Shown here: positions 41,255 to 51,687 of the stretch, one piece after another
How the letters are laid out: each line of letters begins with the position of its first letter
How positions within the stretch are numbered: the first letter of the stretch is position 1
Origin: Lachnospiraceae bacterium
Lineage (GTDB): Bacteria > Bacillota > Clostridia > Lachnospirales > Lachnospiraceae
DNA length: 64,000 nt
Reading direction: 5' to 3'
NCBI GenBank assembly: GCA_910574745.1
Contig: CAJTCE010000008.1
Span: 61,525 to 125,524, forward strand
Translations under genes and position numbers: made by a program
Notes under the pieces: model-generated
What the model was told of the DNA's origin: nothing
Databases searched by the model: none
What the model saw: the letters and a program-made list of their open reading frames with translations, nothing else

Positions 41255-42199
41255 ATGAAGAAAAGAAAATTAATGGTATTAACGGGACCTACGGCGGTTG
41301 GAAAGACCCGCTTATCCATCCGGCTGGCAAAGGAAACCGGTGGAGAGATCATAAGCGCCGATTCCATGCAGATATACCGCCATATGGATATCGGATCGGC
41401 CAAAATAACGGAAGAAGAAATGGACGGGGTTCCTCATTATCTGGTAAATATTCTGGACCCTAAGGAAAATTTTAACGTGTTTCGTTTTCAAAGGCTTGCA
41501 AAACAGGCCATGGAGCGGATTTATGAAAACGGACATATTCCCATTCTGGTGGGAGGAACGGGATTTTACATCCAGTCGGTGCTTTATGATATTGATTTTG
41601 AGGAAAGCGAAAGCGATTTTGCCTATAGAAAGGAACTGGAAACCCTTGCCCGTGAAAAGGGCGCCGTCTTTCTTCATGAAATGTTGAGAAAAGTGGACGC
41701 CCGGTCGGCGGAACTGATTCATACAAACAACGTAAAGAGAGTTATCAGGGCTTTGGAATATTATCAGCAGACCGGCACGCCCATATCCGAACATAATGAC
41801 ATGGAGCGAACCAAGGAATCCCCCTATGATTTCTGCTATTTTGTATTAAATGACCGCAGGGAGCTTCTTTATGAGCGCATTGAAAAAAGAGTGGACAAGA
41901 TGCTTGAAGACGGGCTTGTGGAGGAAGTAAAAAAATTAAAGGAAATGGGCTGTACTATGGAGCATATTTCCATGCAGGGGTTGGGATATAAGGAAATTCT
42001 CGCATATTTGGACGGCAGCTATGATTTGGATCAGGCGATTTACCTCATAAAAAGGGATACAAGACATTTTGCCAAAAGGCAGCTGACCTGGTTTCGCAGA
42101 GAACGGGATGTGATATTTATTGATAAAGATGCTTTTGATTATCAGGACGAAAAAATGATAGCCTATATGAAAAAATGCATGAGGGACAGAAATCTGTGA
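41255..42199 (+). CDS. miaA: tRNA dimethylallyltransferase
   Basis: A 314-residue enzyme that adds dimethylallyl to A37 of tRNA, giving the substrate of MiaB. The P-loop is GPTAVGKT (about 10-17); ISADSMQIYRHM and GGTGFYIQ are family hallmarks. It starts 9 bases after mutL in the same operon. Confidence 0.97.
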   Translation: MKKRKLMVLTGPTAVGKTRLSIRLAKETGGEIISADSMQIYRHMDIGSAKITEEEMDGVPHYLVNILDPKENFNVFRFQRLAKQAMERIYENGHIPILVGGTGFYIQSVLYDIDFEESESDFAYRKELETLAREKGAVFLHEMLRKVDARSAELIHTNNVKRVIRALEYYQQTGTPISEHNDMERTKESPYDFCYFVLNDRRELLYERIEKRVDKMLEDGLVEEVKKLKEMGCTMEHISMQGLGYKEILAYLDGSYDLDQAIYLIKRDTRHFAKRQLTWFRRERDVIFIDKDAFDYQDEKMIAYMKKCMRDRNL

Positions 42200-42260
42200 A
42201 ATGTGCAGGATAAACGGGATGAAAACAGATTAAATAAATAACAAAAAGGAATTTACCAAA

Positions 42261-43553
42261 ATGAATGATTTAACGGAAGCGTTATATGAAGGGCTTGGAA
42301 TTGATAAGGACGTATATGAGCTGGGAGAAATGTGGTGTGAAAAATTAAAAGAACGATTTGAAGCTATAGACAAAATTGCGGAATATAACCAATTAAAGGT
42401 CATTAAGGGAATGCAGAAGGCCAAAGTTTCGGAAGGCTGCCTTACGGGCACAACGGGCTACGGCTATAACGATTTGGGAAGAGAGACATTAGAAGCGGTT
42501 TATGCGGAGATCTTTCATACGGAGGATGCGCTGGTAAGGCCCCAGATAACCTGCGGAACCCATGCCCTTGCCCTGGCGCTTATGTCTAATCTGCGGCCGG
42601 GAGACGAGATCTTATCCCCGGTGGGGAAGCCCTATGATACTTTGGAGGAAGTAATCGGAATCAGGGAATCGAAGGGCAGCTTAAAGGAGTATGGTATCGG
42701 CTATGCCCAGGTAGACCTGCTTCCCAATGGGGAATTTGATTATGAGGGGATCAAAAAGGCAATCGGCCCCAAAACGAAACTTGCCACCATTCAGCGTTCC
42801 AAGGGCTACGAAACACGGAAAACATTGTCGGTTGACCGCATTGGTCAGCTGATAAGCTATCTAAAAAGCCTGAAATCCGACATTATCTGTATGGTGGATA
42901 ATTGCTACGGGGAATTTGTGGAAACAAAGGAGCCTTCGGATGTAGGGGCGGATATGGTAGTAGGCTCTTTGATCAAAAATCCCGGAGGAGGACTTGCTCC
43001 CATAGGCGGCTATATTGCCGGCAAAAAAGAGTATATTGAAAACGCCGCATACCGGCTGACATCTCCGGGGTTAGGAAAGGAAGTAGGCGCTTCCTTAGGG
43101 GTTCTCCCCGCCTTTTACCAGGGGCTGTTTTTGTCTCCCGTTGTGGTTGCCTCCGCATTGAAGGGGGCGGTGTTTGCCGCAAATATTTTGGAATCCTTCG
43201 GCTTTCCCGTGGTGCCCTCAGGCAGCGAAAGCAGACATGACATTATCCAGGCGGTTACCCTGGGAAGTGAAAAAGGCGTCGTGGCTTTCTGTAAGGGAAT
43301 CCAGGCTGCAGCCCCTGTAGACAGCTTTGTGACGCCGGAGCCATGGGACATGCCGGGGTATGACAGTAAGGTTATCATGGCGGCGGGAGCTTTCGTCTCA
43401 GGAAGTTCTATAGAGCTATCGGCAGACGGGCCCATAAAGCCCCCTTATGCCGTTTATTTTCAGGGCGGACTGACCTTCCCCCATGCCAAATTCGGCATAC
43501 TGAAAGCGGTTCAGGAATTGAAGAATTCTGGCGTAATCAGACTGGAATCATAG
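42261..43553 (+). CDS. methionine gamma-lyase family protein (YnbB-like)
   Basis: A 430-residue PLP-dependent enzyme of the family once called aluminium resistance protein. The PLP lysine is probably in VGSLIKNPGGGLAP, with MVDNCYGEF upstream holding the Asp that contacts the cofactor. It lies after miaA as in many Firmicutes. The true substrate is uncertain. The 120 bases after it contain no gene. Confidence 0.88.
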   Translation: MNDLTEALYEGLGIDKDVYELGEMWCEKLKERFEAIDKIAEYNQLKVIKGMQKAKVSEGCLTGTTGYGYNDLGRETLEAVYAEIFHTEDALVRPQITCGTHALALALMSNLRPGDEILSPVGKPYDTLEEVIGIRESKGSLKEYGIGYAQVDLLPNGEFDYEGIKKAIGPKTKLATIQRSKGYETRKTLSVDRIGQLISYLKSLKSDIICMVDNCYGEFVETKEPSDVGADMVVGSLIKNPGGGLAPIGGYIAGKKEYIENAAYRLTSPGLGKEVGASLGVLPAFYQGLFLSPVVVASALKGAVFAANILESFGFPVVPSGSESRHDIIQAVTLGSEKGVVAFCKGIQAAAPVDSFVTPEPWDMPGYDSKVIMAAGAFVSGSSIELSADGPIKPPYAVYFQGGLTFPHAKFGILKAVQELKNSGVIRLES

Positions 43554-43675
43554 GGGTTTTGGTCGAAAAAAAATCCACGAAATCAGTATACATATATCGC
43601 CCCATGTGATAATATACTAATAGTTAAAAATTCTTTTTTATGTTTACATAACTACAAAAGAAGACGGAGGTTTTC

Positions 43676-43915
43676 ATGAAAGGAAAGAACAATTGGGCCT
43701 GTTTTCTGATGATTCTGGCAGGAATTGTGATCGGCGGTTTTATCGGAAGTCTGTTTCCTAACACATTCTTGAATTTTGGACAGACCTTTGGTATGGAGAC
43801 TCCGCTTATTCTGAATCTGGGGATTCTGGTGATAACCTTCGGGTTATCCATTAAAATTACAATCGGAAGCATTTTAGGCATTATCATTGCCATTGTGATT
43901 TTCAGGTTTTTATAG
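43676..43915 (+). CDS. DUF4321-type small membrane protein
   Basis: A 79-residue protein with two hydrophobic segments (about 8-28 and 45-78). Length, the GGFIGSLFP motif and its place next to radC match the DUF4321 family of Clostridia. ATG 43676 follows GGAGG. Function unknown. Confidence 0.8.
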   Translation: MKGKNNWACFLMILAGIVIGGFIGSLFPNTFLNFGQTFGMETPLILNLGILVITFGLSIKITIGSILGIIIAIVIFRFL

Positions 43916-43950
43916 TGTGTTTTTCCTTCTGGGAGAGAGACGGGAGGAAT

Positions 43951-44631
43951 ATGACGGAACAATTCATAAATGCGGAAAAGCCCTATGACAGATTTTTGAA
44001 AGCAGGTCCAAAAGCCTTGACGGATGCGGAGCTGCTTGCCATTATTATCCGCACGGGACACAAAGGTGCAGATGCCATGGCTCTTGCCAGGGAAATTCTG
44101 AAAAAGGCGGGAGATTACGGTATAGCGGGGCTTTACCATATGTCTGTGGAAGATCTGATGCAGGTAAAGGGAATCGGCGAGGTAAAAGCGGTTAAAATCA
44201 AATGCATTGCCGAATTGTCCAATCGCATTGCCAAATCCAAAAGAGGGCAGAAAATCATTTTTCAATCCCCCGGAGAGGTTGCCGCATACTATATGGAACA
44301 GCTGCGGCATCTGGAAAAGGAACAATGTCTTTGTGTTTTTTTAGACGGTTCCATGGGATTGATCAGGGAACAGATTATCAGTGTGGGAACCGTAAATGCT
44401 TCCCTCATTTCAAGCAGGGAGATTTTTGTGGAGGCGCTTTTGGCAAAGGCGGTAAATTTTATGGTTCTGCACAACCATCCAAGCGGCAGCGTAACGCCCA
44501 GTGCGGCGGATGGGGAAATGACAAGGAAGCTGTGGGAGGCGTCGGAATTGATGGATATACCGCTGATTGACCATCTGATCATAGGAGATAACAATTATTA
44601 CAGTTTCAGGGAACACGGAATGATACAGTAA
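43951..44631 (+). CDS. radC: RadC/JAB-domain protein
   Basis: A 226-residue protein with an N-terminal helix-hairpin-helix region (about 60-80, VKGIGEVKAVKI) and a JAB metalloprotease-like domain with HNHPSGSVTPSAAD. Named a DNA repair protein historically, though the role is disputed. ATG 43951 follows GGGAGGA. Confidence 0.93.
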   Translation: MTEQFINAEKPYDRFLKAGPKALTDAELLAIIIRTGHKGADAMALAREILKKAGDYGIAGLYHMSVEDLMQVKGIGEVKAVKIKCIAELSNRIAKSKRGQKIIFQSPGEVAAYYMEQLRHLEKEQCLCVFLDGSMGLIREQIISVGTVNASLISSREIFVEALLAKAVNFMVLHNHPSGSVTPSAADGEMTRKLWEASELMDIPLIDHLIIGDNNYYSFREHGMIQ

Positions 44632-44657
44632 TTTACAAAAAGAAAGGAGTACGGAAT

Positions 44658-45674
44658 ATGGCTTCCAGTGCTTACGGTATTGATTTAGGTACCAGCAACA
44701 TCAAAATTTATGCAAAGGGTGAAGAGCATATATTTTCAGCCAAAAATATGATTGCTATTCAAAATAAAAATATTTTATTCGCTTACGGGGATTCCGCATT
44801 TGAAATGTATGAGAAGGCGCCGGACAACATTCACATAACCTATCCTCTGTGCAACGGTGTTATTGCGGATATTAAAAATATGCAGAACCTTGTGAAATGC
44901 TTTATTAACGACCTGTGCAAGGGGAATATCAAGCCTGCGGATTATTATATTGCGGTGCCCCATGACGTGACGGAGGTAGAGCAGAGAGCCTTTTTTGACT
45001 TGGTCAAGAACGCCGATGTGAAGGCAAAAAAGGTTATGGTTGTGGAAAAAGCCATTGCGGACGGACTGGGTATGGATATCGACGTAAAGAATTCCCAGGG
45101 CGTTTTAGTTGTGGACATTGGATATGATACCACAGAGGTTTCCATTCTGTCTTTGGGCGGAATTGTTTTAAGCCGTCTGATTAAGGTGGGCGGTCAAAAA
45201 TTTGACGATGCCATCCGCAATGCGGTCAGAAAGGAATTCAATCTTATTATCGGCGGTAAAACCGCGGAGAAGGTAAAAATTGCATTACGTGAGCTGGAAG
45301 CTACGGGGAATCCGGCTGTTGTATACGGAAGAGACATTGTGACAGGACTTCCCGTGGAGCGGGAAATTCCTACAGAATTGGTTAAAAATGCTTTGAAAGA
45401 ACATTTTGATACGGTTATTGACCACATTAAGGTTATTTTGGAACGGACGCCCCCGGAACTGGCAGCGGACATTTACCGCCACGGCATTTATCTGACCGGC
45501 GGAGCAAGCCAGGTGGCACATTTAGACGAATTGATCAGCGAGGGAACCGGTTTAAAGGTTAATATGGCGGAAAATCCCATAGCAAGCGTCGCTTTAGGAC
45601 TGGCAAAGGTTATTACGGATGACAATTTCCGTTCCGTGGCATATGTATTTTCCGGTAATGGAGGAAAAGGATGA
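44658..45674 (+). CDS. mreB: rod-shape-determining protein MreB
   Basis: A 338-residue actin-like ATPase guiding lateral wall synthesis. Phosphate 1 motif GIDLGTSNIK (8-17), phosphate 2 VDIGYDTTEV (about 154-163), adenosine motif LTGGASQ (about 278-284). First gene of mreBCD-PBP2, overlapping mreC by 4 bases. Confidence 0.95.
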   Translation: MASSAYGIDLGTSNIKIYAKGEEHIFSAKNMIAIQNKNILFAYGDSAFEMYEKAPDNIHITYPLCNGVIADIKNMQNLVKCFINDLCKGNIKPADYYIAVPHDVTEVEQRAFFDLVKNADVKAKKVMVVEKAIADGLGMDIDVKNSQGVLVVDIGYDTTEVSILSLGGIVLSRLIKVGGQKFDDAIRNAVRKEFNLIIGGKTAEKVKIALRELEATGNPAVVYGRDIVTGLPVEREIPTELVKNALKEHFDTVIDHIKVILERTPPELAADIYRHGIYLTGGASQVAHLDELISEGTGLKVNMAENPIASVALGLAKVITDDNFRSVAYVFSGNGGKG

Positions 45675-46534
45675 AACGCAAGCGGACAAAGTTTACTTTA
45701 CAAAGTAAATATCTGCTGTTGATCTTAACAGGCTTATGCATTGTTTTAATGGCCGTTACCTTTACCACTGATTTATTTACGGGAATGGTTGCCAGGATTT
45801 CCGGTTATGTTACAATTCCGTTTCAGACGGGCATCAGCGAGATAGGCGGTTATTTGTCAGACCGATCCAAGGACCTGGCCCAAATCAGGGATTTGCAAAA
45901 GCAGAACCAGGAGCTTCAGGAGCGGATCGACCAACTGACCATTGAAAATAACACCCTGACGCAGGAAAAATACGAGTTAAATAATCTGCGCAGCCTTTAT
46001 CAGCTGGATCAGGAGTATTCGGAATATGAAAAAATCGGCGCCAGAGTCATCGGCATGGACGGTGGAAACTGGTTTAATACCTTTATTATTGATAAAGGAA
46101 CCGATGACGGAATTGCAATCGACATGAATGTCATGTCGGGAAGCGGTCTGGTGGGAATTGTGACGGAGGTCGGAGTCAACTGGGCGAGGGTAACGGCTAT
46201 TATTGACGATACCATTAATGTGCCCGGTATGGTTTTAGCAACGGGAGACCGGCTGATGGTATCCGGAGATCTGGAGCTGATGAGTGAAAATACCATTCGC
46301 TTCAGCAAATTAATTGATTCGGAAGGAAAGGTAAAGGAAGGGGATAAGGTGGTTACCTCCAATATCAGTACCAAATATCTTCCCGGACTTTTGATCGGCT
46401 ATATTACCTCTATGGAAGCCGATGCCAACAATCTGACCCATTCCGGCTCCATAACGCCGGCAGTTGACTTTGAACATATGGATCAGGTGCTTGTTATCCT
46501 TGACTTAAAGCAGCAGATTGATGAGAATGAATAG
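45671..46534 (+). CDS. mreC: rod-shape-determining protein MreC
   Basis: A 287-residue membrane protein with one N-terminal helix (about 13-33), a coiled coil (about 70-115) and an extracellular beta-domain. It links MreB to PBP2. Starts in ATGA overlap with mreB. Confidence 0.93.
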   Translation: MKRKRTKFTLQSKYLLLILTGLCIVLMAVTFTTDLFTGMVARISGYVTIPFQTGISEIGGYLSDRSKDLAQIRDLQKQNQELQERIDQLTIENNTLTQEKYELNNLRSLYQLDQEYSEYEKIGARVIGMDGGNWFNTFIIDKGTDDGIAIDMNVMSGSGLVGIVTEVGVNWARVTAIIDDTINVPGMVLATGDRLMVSGDLELMSENTIRFSKLIDSEGKVKEGDKVVTSNISTKYLPGLLIGYITSMEADANNLTHSGSITPAVDFEHMDQVLVILDLKQQIDENE

Positions 46535-46536
46535 AA

Positions 46537-47055
46537 ATGAAAAATAAGATTCTTGCCATATTCGTAGTTATTTTCAGTTTTATATTGCAAAGCACCGTGT
46601 GCCGTTATATTGCTTTTGGCAATGTGGGTCCCAATCTGTTGATCATTACAACAGCCACCTTTGGCTTTATGATGGGACAAAAGGCCGGAATTACCGTAGG
46701 CTTCTTTACGGGACTGCTGGTGGATATATTCAGCGGAGGCATTCTGGGCTTTCATGCGCTTCTTTATATGTACATAGGATATTTCAATGGCTTCTTCAAA
46801 CGACTGTTCTTTAAGGACGATCTGATGCTGCAGATTTTACTGGTAGGGTGCAGCGACTTTGTTTACAGCATAACCTATTATTTATTGATGTTTTTATTGA
46901 GGGGGAGATTCCATATCGGGTATTATCTGATGAATATCATCATTCCCGAGGTGGTATATACCATTTTGTTAACCATCATACTTTTTTCGGTCATGACTCT
47001 GTTTAACAGGCTGGCGGAAAAAAGGAGGAGCAGGAGCAGCGAGGAAATTGTTTAG
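46537..47055 (+). CDS. mreD: rod-shape-determining protein MreD
   Basis: A 172-residue integral membrane protein with about five or six hydrophobic helices and a basic C-terminus (KRRSRS). It completes the mreBCD set; the last 8 bases overlap the PBP2 start. Confidence 0.9.
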   Translation: MKNKILAIFVVIFSFILQSTVCRYIAFGNVGPNLLIITTATFGFMMGQKAGITVGFFTGLLVDIFSGGILGFHALLYMYIGYFNGFFKRLFFKDDLMLQILLVGCSDFVYSITYYLLMFLLRGRFHIGYYLMNIIIPEVVYTILLTIILFSVMTLFNRLAEKRRSRSSEEIV

Positions 47056-49912
47056 AAATATAAGAGATTCCATTATTAATTTTATAACATCGAGATTCTT
47101 CATTCTGATTTTGGCGTTTATGCTTATGTGCGGCATTTTGATCCGTCAATTGTTTGTGCTTCAAATCGTAAACGGAGAGTCATACCTCAATGAATTTACC
47201 TTAAAAATCCGTAAAGAAAGAACCATCCCCAGCACCAGAGGACAGATTTTTGACAGAAACGGCGAATTACTGGCTTATAATGAGCTGGCTTATTCCGTAA
47301 CCATTGAAGACGTTTATGAATCAGGAAGAGGCAAAAATAAAGCGGTTAATACCACTTTAGCATCCCTGATTGAAATGGTTGAGAGCAACGGGGATTCGGT
47401 TGTCAGCGACTTTAATATCATTATCGGGGATAACGGAGAGTTTGAGTTTGCCGTTTCGGGTACGACTTTGCAGCGTTTTCTGGCGGATGTGTATGGCAGG
47501 ACCTATATTGATGATTTGTCTTATGCGGAAAAAACCGCCACAGCCCAAGAGGTTATCAATTATCTGGGCGGCACTAAAAAATTCGAAGTGGGAGAGTATG
47601 AGGATCCTGATGACAGAAGTACGGATTTTATCGTCGGAAAAGGATATTCCAAGGATGTCCTCTTAAAAATCATTACCATCCGCTATGAAATGAGCTTAAA
47701 AAGCTTTCAGAAATATATTCCTACCGTTGTAGCCACCGATGTATCGGATGAAACGGTGGCGGTTGTCATGGAAAACGCCGCTTCCTTAGACGGTGTTTCC
47801 ATTGCCGAGGATACCATCCGCAAATATGTGGACAGCGTATATTTTTCTCATATTATCGGCTATACCGGAAAAATTTCCCAGAAAGAACTGGAAACCCTTT
47901 TGGAAACAGACGATTCCTATATCATGACGGATATTATCGGCAAATCCGGTATTGAAAGCTATATGGAGTCTTACTTACAGGGAAAAAAGGGGTCTGAGGT
48001 CGTATATGTAAACAGCCTCGGAAAGGTTATTGAAACAAGCGACAGGGTAGAACCCAGCGCAGGAAACGACTTATATCTGACCATTGATAAGGATTTACAA
48101 AAGGCTGTTTATAATTTACTGGAGCAGAAAATAGCGGGTATTCTAATAGATAAAATAGAACCGGTCAAGGAATATATTCCGGAAGAAAATGCATCGGCAA
48201 GTTCTATTATAATTCCTATTGACGATGTGTATTTTGCCCTGATCAATAACAGTATAATCGACATCAATCATTTTTCCGCTGAAAATGCCACAGCTTTGGA
48301 AAAAGAAGTTTACAGCGCCTTCCTTACAAAGGAGGAGGCAGTACTGGGCGAGTTAAAAAGCCAGTTAAACGAGAATCCGCAGATTTATAAAGAACTGCCC
48401 GTGGAATATCAGATATATAATTCCTATATTACCACGGTGTTGAATAATAAAGGGATTATTCTCACAAATGAAATCGATAATGACGATGCCACTTATCTGG
48501 CATGGAGAAATGACGAGTCCATCAGTTTAAAAGAATATCTTCTCCACGTAATTGCCATGAACTGGATCGATATTTCAAAGCTTGATTTAGAGGGACAATA
48601 TTCCGATTCGGAGGAAATTTATCAGGCCATGCTAGCCTATGTATTTGATGAATTGAAAACGGATACGGATTTCCATAAAAAAATGTATAAATACATGATT
48701 CGGGATAATATTCTAAGCGGACAAGAGGTATGTCTTTTGCTATATGACCAGGGAATTATTACGGGTACCATGGCAGAGCGGGCAACTCTGGAAAACGGTA
48801 CGATTTCCCCATATAATTTTATGATAAGTAAAATTTCCAATCTGGAAATCACACCAGCCCAGCTTGCGCTGGATCCCTGTTCCGGTTCCGTAGTTGTAAC
48901 AGATGTGAATACGGGAGAGGTATTGGCTCTTGTATCTTATCCCGGCTATGACAATAACCGTATGTCTAATTCGGAATATTATGCAAGGCTGAATTCCGAT
49001 TTATCCAGACCGCTTTGGGATTATGCCACACAGCAGACTTCAGCGCCGGGATCCACATTTAAAATGGTTACGGCGACCGCCGCTTTGGAGGAGGGCGTAG
49101 TAAGTCCGGGAGAAACGGTTATCTGCAGGGGAATCTATGATACCATAACCCCGTATCCGCCCAAATGCTGGATTTATCCGTCGTCCGTTCACGGGTCCCT
49201 TAACATTACAGGGGGGATTGAGCATTCCTGCAACTATTTCTTTTATGAAATGGGCTATCGTCTGGGCAAGAGCACAGGGACCTATAATTCCGATGAAGGC
49301 CTTGAAAAACTGGCTTATTATGCGGATTTATACGGTTTAACTGAAAAATCCGGCGTAGAAATTGTAGAAGAGGAACCCCAGGTTTCCGATACGGATTCCG
49401 TTCGTTCTGCAATCGGACAAGGAACCAACAACTATACCACGGTAGGCCTTGCAAGATATATTACCACCGTTGCCAACAGCGGCACCTGTTATAATTTGAG
49501 CCTTTTAGACAAGGTAACGGATTCTGAAGGCAACTTAATCGAGGATTTTACTCCCACTGTACGCAATACCTTAAGCATTTCCGACAGTACATGGAATGCC
49601 ATTCATGCAGGTATGCGTAAAGTGATTGAAGATAAAACCTACTATCGGGGAATGGGAGTAAACGTAGCGGGCAAAACGGGAACGGCCCAGGAAAACAGAA
49701 ACCGTCCCAACCATGCTTTGTTTGTCAGCTATGCGCCCTATGAAAACCCTGAAATCAGCGTGACTACTCGTATTGCTTTCGGGTATGCGGCTGATTTTGC
49801 GGCACAGCTTACAAAGGACGTCTATAAGTACTATTATAAACTGGAGGATGAGGAGGTCCTGATTGACGGTACTGCCGCCCAGGACAACACGATTACTTCA
49901 AACGAGGAATAG
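47048..49912 (+). CDS. mrdA: penicillin-binding protein 2, extended form
   Basis: A 954-residue class B PBP for rod elongation. An N-terminal membrane anchor (about 15-40) precedes the dimerisation domain. The transpeptidase motifs are STFK (about 668), EHSCN and KTGT. About 250 extra residues (about 350-605) sit between YLTIDKDLQ and the GEVLALVSYPGY strand, which are adjacent in shorter PBP2. TTG 47048 is the start with GCGAGGAAA before it. Confidence 0.93.
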   Translation: MFRNIRDSIINFITSRFFILILAFMLMCGILIRQLFVLQIVNGESYLNEFTLKIRKERTIPSTRGQIFDRNGELLAYNELAYSVTIEDVYESGRGKNKAVNTTLASLIEMVESNGDSVVSDFNIIIGDNGEFEFAVSGTTLQRFLADVYGRTYIDDLSYAEKTATAQEVINYLGGTKKFEVGEYEDPDDRSTDFIVGKGYSKDVLLKIITIRYEMSLKSFQKYIPTVVATDVSDETVAVVMENAASLDGVSIAEDTIRKYVDSVYFSHIIGYTGKISQKELETLLETDDSYIMTDIIGKSGIESYMESYLQGKKGSEVVYVNSLGKVIETSDRVEPSAGNDLYLTIDKDLQKAVYNLLEQKIAGILIDKIEPVKEYIPEENASASSIIIPIDDVYFALINNSIIDINHFSAENATALEKEVYSAFLTKEEAVLGELKSQLNENPQIYKELPVEYQIYNSYITTVLNNKGIILTNEIDNDDATYLAWRNDESISLKEYLLHVIAMNWIDISKLDLEGQYSDSEEIYQAMLAYVFDELKTDTDFHKKMYKYMIRDNILSGQEVCLLLYDQGIITGTMAERATLENGTISPYNFMISKISNLEITPAQLALDPCSGSVVVTDVNTGEVLALVSYPGYDNNRMSNSEYYARLNSDLSRPLWDYATQQTSAPGSTFKMVTATAALEEGVVSPGETVICRGIYDTITPYPPKCWIYPSSVHGSLNITGGIEHSCNYFFYEMGYRLGKSTGTYNSDEGLEKLAYYADLYGLTEKSGVEIVEEEPQVSDTDSVRSAIGQGTNNYTTVGLARYITTVANSGTCYNLSLLDKVTDSEGNLIEDFTPTVRNTLSISDSTWNAIHAGMRKVIEDKTYYRGMGVNVAGKTGTAQENRNRPNHALFVSYAPYENPEISVTTRIAFGYAADFAAQLTKDVYKYYYKLEDEEVLIDGTAAQDNTITSNEE

Positions 49913-49924
49913 GAGGTGGATGCT

Positions 49925-50611
49925 TTGACGGAAAATGTGACGATCAAAAGCTTTTCCGGGGGAATCCGAGTGAAGCTTAAAGAAGAACCGGATTTCGATC
50001 TGATTCTTCAGGAAACAAAAGAAAGCTTCGCCGACGCGGCTTCCTTCTTTAAGGATGCATCCATTGCGCTTCAGTTTCAGGGCCGGAGGCTAAACGAAGA
50101 AGAAAGCACCATGCTGCTTCAGGCAATTCAAAGCGTCTGCAGCTTACATATTATTTGTCTGGTATGTACAGATGAAGAAGCCGGCGATTACTATACAAAA
50201 CTGGTGGAAGCGGCAAATGAAGAAGCGCTTACCAAAAGAGAACAGAATTGCCAGTTCTATAAGGGAACCCTGAGGGACGGCGAGGCATTTGAATCAGCTT
50301 CAAGTGTTATCGTATTAGGGGATGTACAAAAGGGGGCTTTTATAGCCGCCAAAGGAAATATTATTGTATTGGGCAGGCTTTCGGGCAGCGCCTATGCAGG
50401 CGGCGACGGCAGGAGAGACCGCTTTATTGCGGCCCTGCAGCTGGATACGGAGTCTCTCAGGATTGCAGAGTTAAAATACAAAAAGGATATAAAAAGCGTA
50501 ATTGCCATAAAGAAAAAACAGCTTCCCAGGCTTGCAGTCATTAAGCAGGACAAAATCATGATCAGGGAATTGGACTTTACCAAAGAATTACCGGAAAATA
50601 ATCTGCGTTAG
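49925..50611 (+). CDS. minC: septum site-determining protein MinC
   Basis: A 228-residue division inhibitor. The N-terminal FtsZ-binding domain (about 1-100) is followed by a beta-helix C-terminal domain (about 118-215; GKIIVLGRLSGSAYAGG-like region). TTG 49925 is chosen because AGGAGG stands 8 bases away; ATG 49916 is too close to it. Confidence 0.9.
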   Translation: MTENVTIKSFSGGIRVKLKEEPDFDLILQETKESFADAASFFKDASIALQFQGRRLNEEESTMLLQAIQSVCSLHIICLVCTDEEAGDYYTKLVEAANEEALTKREQNCQFYKGTLRDGEAFESASSVIVLGDVQKGAFIAAKGNIIVLGRLSGSAYAGGDGRRDRFIAALQLDTESLRIAELKYKKDIKSVIAIKKKQLPRLAVIKQDKIMIRELDFTKELPENNLR

Positions 50612-50649
50612 CGTTTTCCGGGGGACGATAATGAAAGGCGGAGGTTTTT

Positions 50650-51441
50650 ATGAGTGAAGTAATTGTCGTCACATCAGGTAAAGGTGGTGTAGGTAAAACT
50701 ACCACAAGTGCAAATATCGGAACAGGACTTGCCGTTTTGGGCAAAAAGGTTGTACTAATCGATACGGACATCGGATTGAGAAATCTGGATGTAGTAATGG
50801 GACTGGAAAACAGAATTGTCTACAATTTAGTGGATGTGGTGGAAGGAAACTGCCGTATTAAGCAGGCCCTGATCAAGGACAAGCGTTTCCCGGGTCTTCA
50901 TCTGATTCCAAGCGCCCAGACAAGGGATAAATCAGCGGTAAATCCGGAACAGATGAAAAAGCTGACGGAGCAGTTGAAGGAACAGTTTGATTATATCATC
51001 TTAGATTGCCCGGCAGGCATTGAACAGGGGTTCAAAAACGCCATTGCCGGCGCCGACAGGGCCATTGTAGTCACAACCCCTGAGGTATCCGCCATCAGGG
51101 ATGCGGACCGGATCATCGGATTATTAAATGCATATGAAATGGGACAGATCGATCTGGTAGTTAACAGACTCAGACCGGATATGATCAAGCGGGGCGATAT
51201 GATGAGCGTTGAGGATGTGGTGGATATTTTATCCGTTCATCTTTTGGGCGCCATTTATGATGATGAGAACATCGTCATTTCCACCAACCACGGAGAACCT
51301 TTGGTCTGTTCCGATACACCGGCAGGAAAAGCTTTTATGAATATCTGTAACCGGATATTGGGACAGGATGTACCCCTATATTCCCCAGAGAGGGAAAAAT
51401 CTATATGGTTTCGTATTAACGGTATTTTTCAGAAATTATAA
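50650..51441 (+). CDS. minD: septum site-determining ATPase MinD
   Basis: A 263-residue ParA-like ATPase. The deviant Walker A is GKGGVGKTT (10-18), DTDIGLRNLD follows, and a C-terminal amphipathic helix (SIWFRINGIFQKL) anchors it to the membrane. It recruits MinC and is displaced by MinE. Confidence 0.96.
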   Translation: MSEVIVVTSGKGGVGKTTTSANIGTGLAVLGKKVVLIDTDIGLRNLDVVMGLENRIVYNLVDVVEGNCRIKQALIKDKRFPGLHLIPSAQTRDKSAVNPEQMKKLTEQLKEQFDYIILDCPAGIEQGFKNAIAGADRAIVVTTPEVSAIRDADRIIGLLNAYEMGQIDLVVNRLRPDMIKRGDMMSVEDVVDILSVHLLGAIYDDENIVISTNHGEPLVCSDTPAGKAFMNICNRILGQDVPLYSPEREKSIWFRINGIFQKL

Positions 51442-51455
51442 TGGGGGTATAGGAA

Positions 51456-51671
51456 ATGGGTAAATTGTGGCTTTTTAGAAAGAAAAAATCCAGCGAGATT
51501 GCCAAGGACCGGTTGAAAATTCTACTCATATCCGACAGGATTGACTGTTCGCCGGAGGTAATGGAAATGATAAAGCGGGATATTGCAAAAATCCTGTGCA
51601 AATACATGCAGATTGACACCAGTACATTAGAACTGGAATTTTCCAGACGGAAAATTAATGTTTTCTGGTAA
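51456..51671 (+). CDS. minE: division topological specificity factor MinE, short
   Basis: A 71-residue protein. The basic amphipathic start and the anti-MinCD helix (EIAKDRLKILLISDR) are intact. It is about 15-20 residues shorter than usual; the dimerisation strand region ends at VFW. It overlaps the extended open frame of the next gene but not its chosen start. Confidence 0.9.
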   Translation: MGKLWLFRKKKSSEIAKDRLKILLISDRIDCSPEVMEMIKRDIAKILCKYMQIDTSTLELEFSRRKINVFW

Positions 51672-51687
51672 TATAGGAGTTGAAATA

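Noticed and set aside
51456..51671. minE as a truncated pseudogene
   Set aside because: Short, but start, anti-MinCD helix and position in minCDE are intact, and short forms occur.
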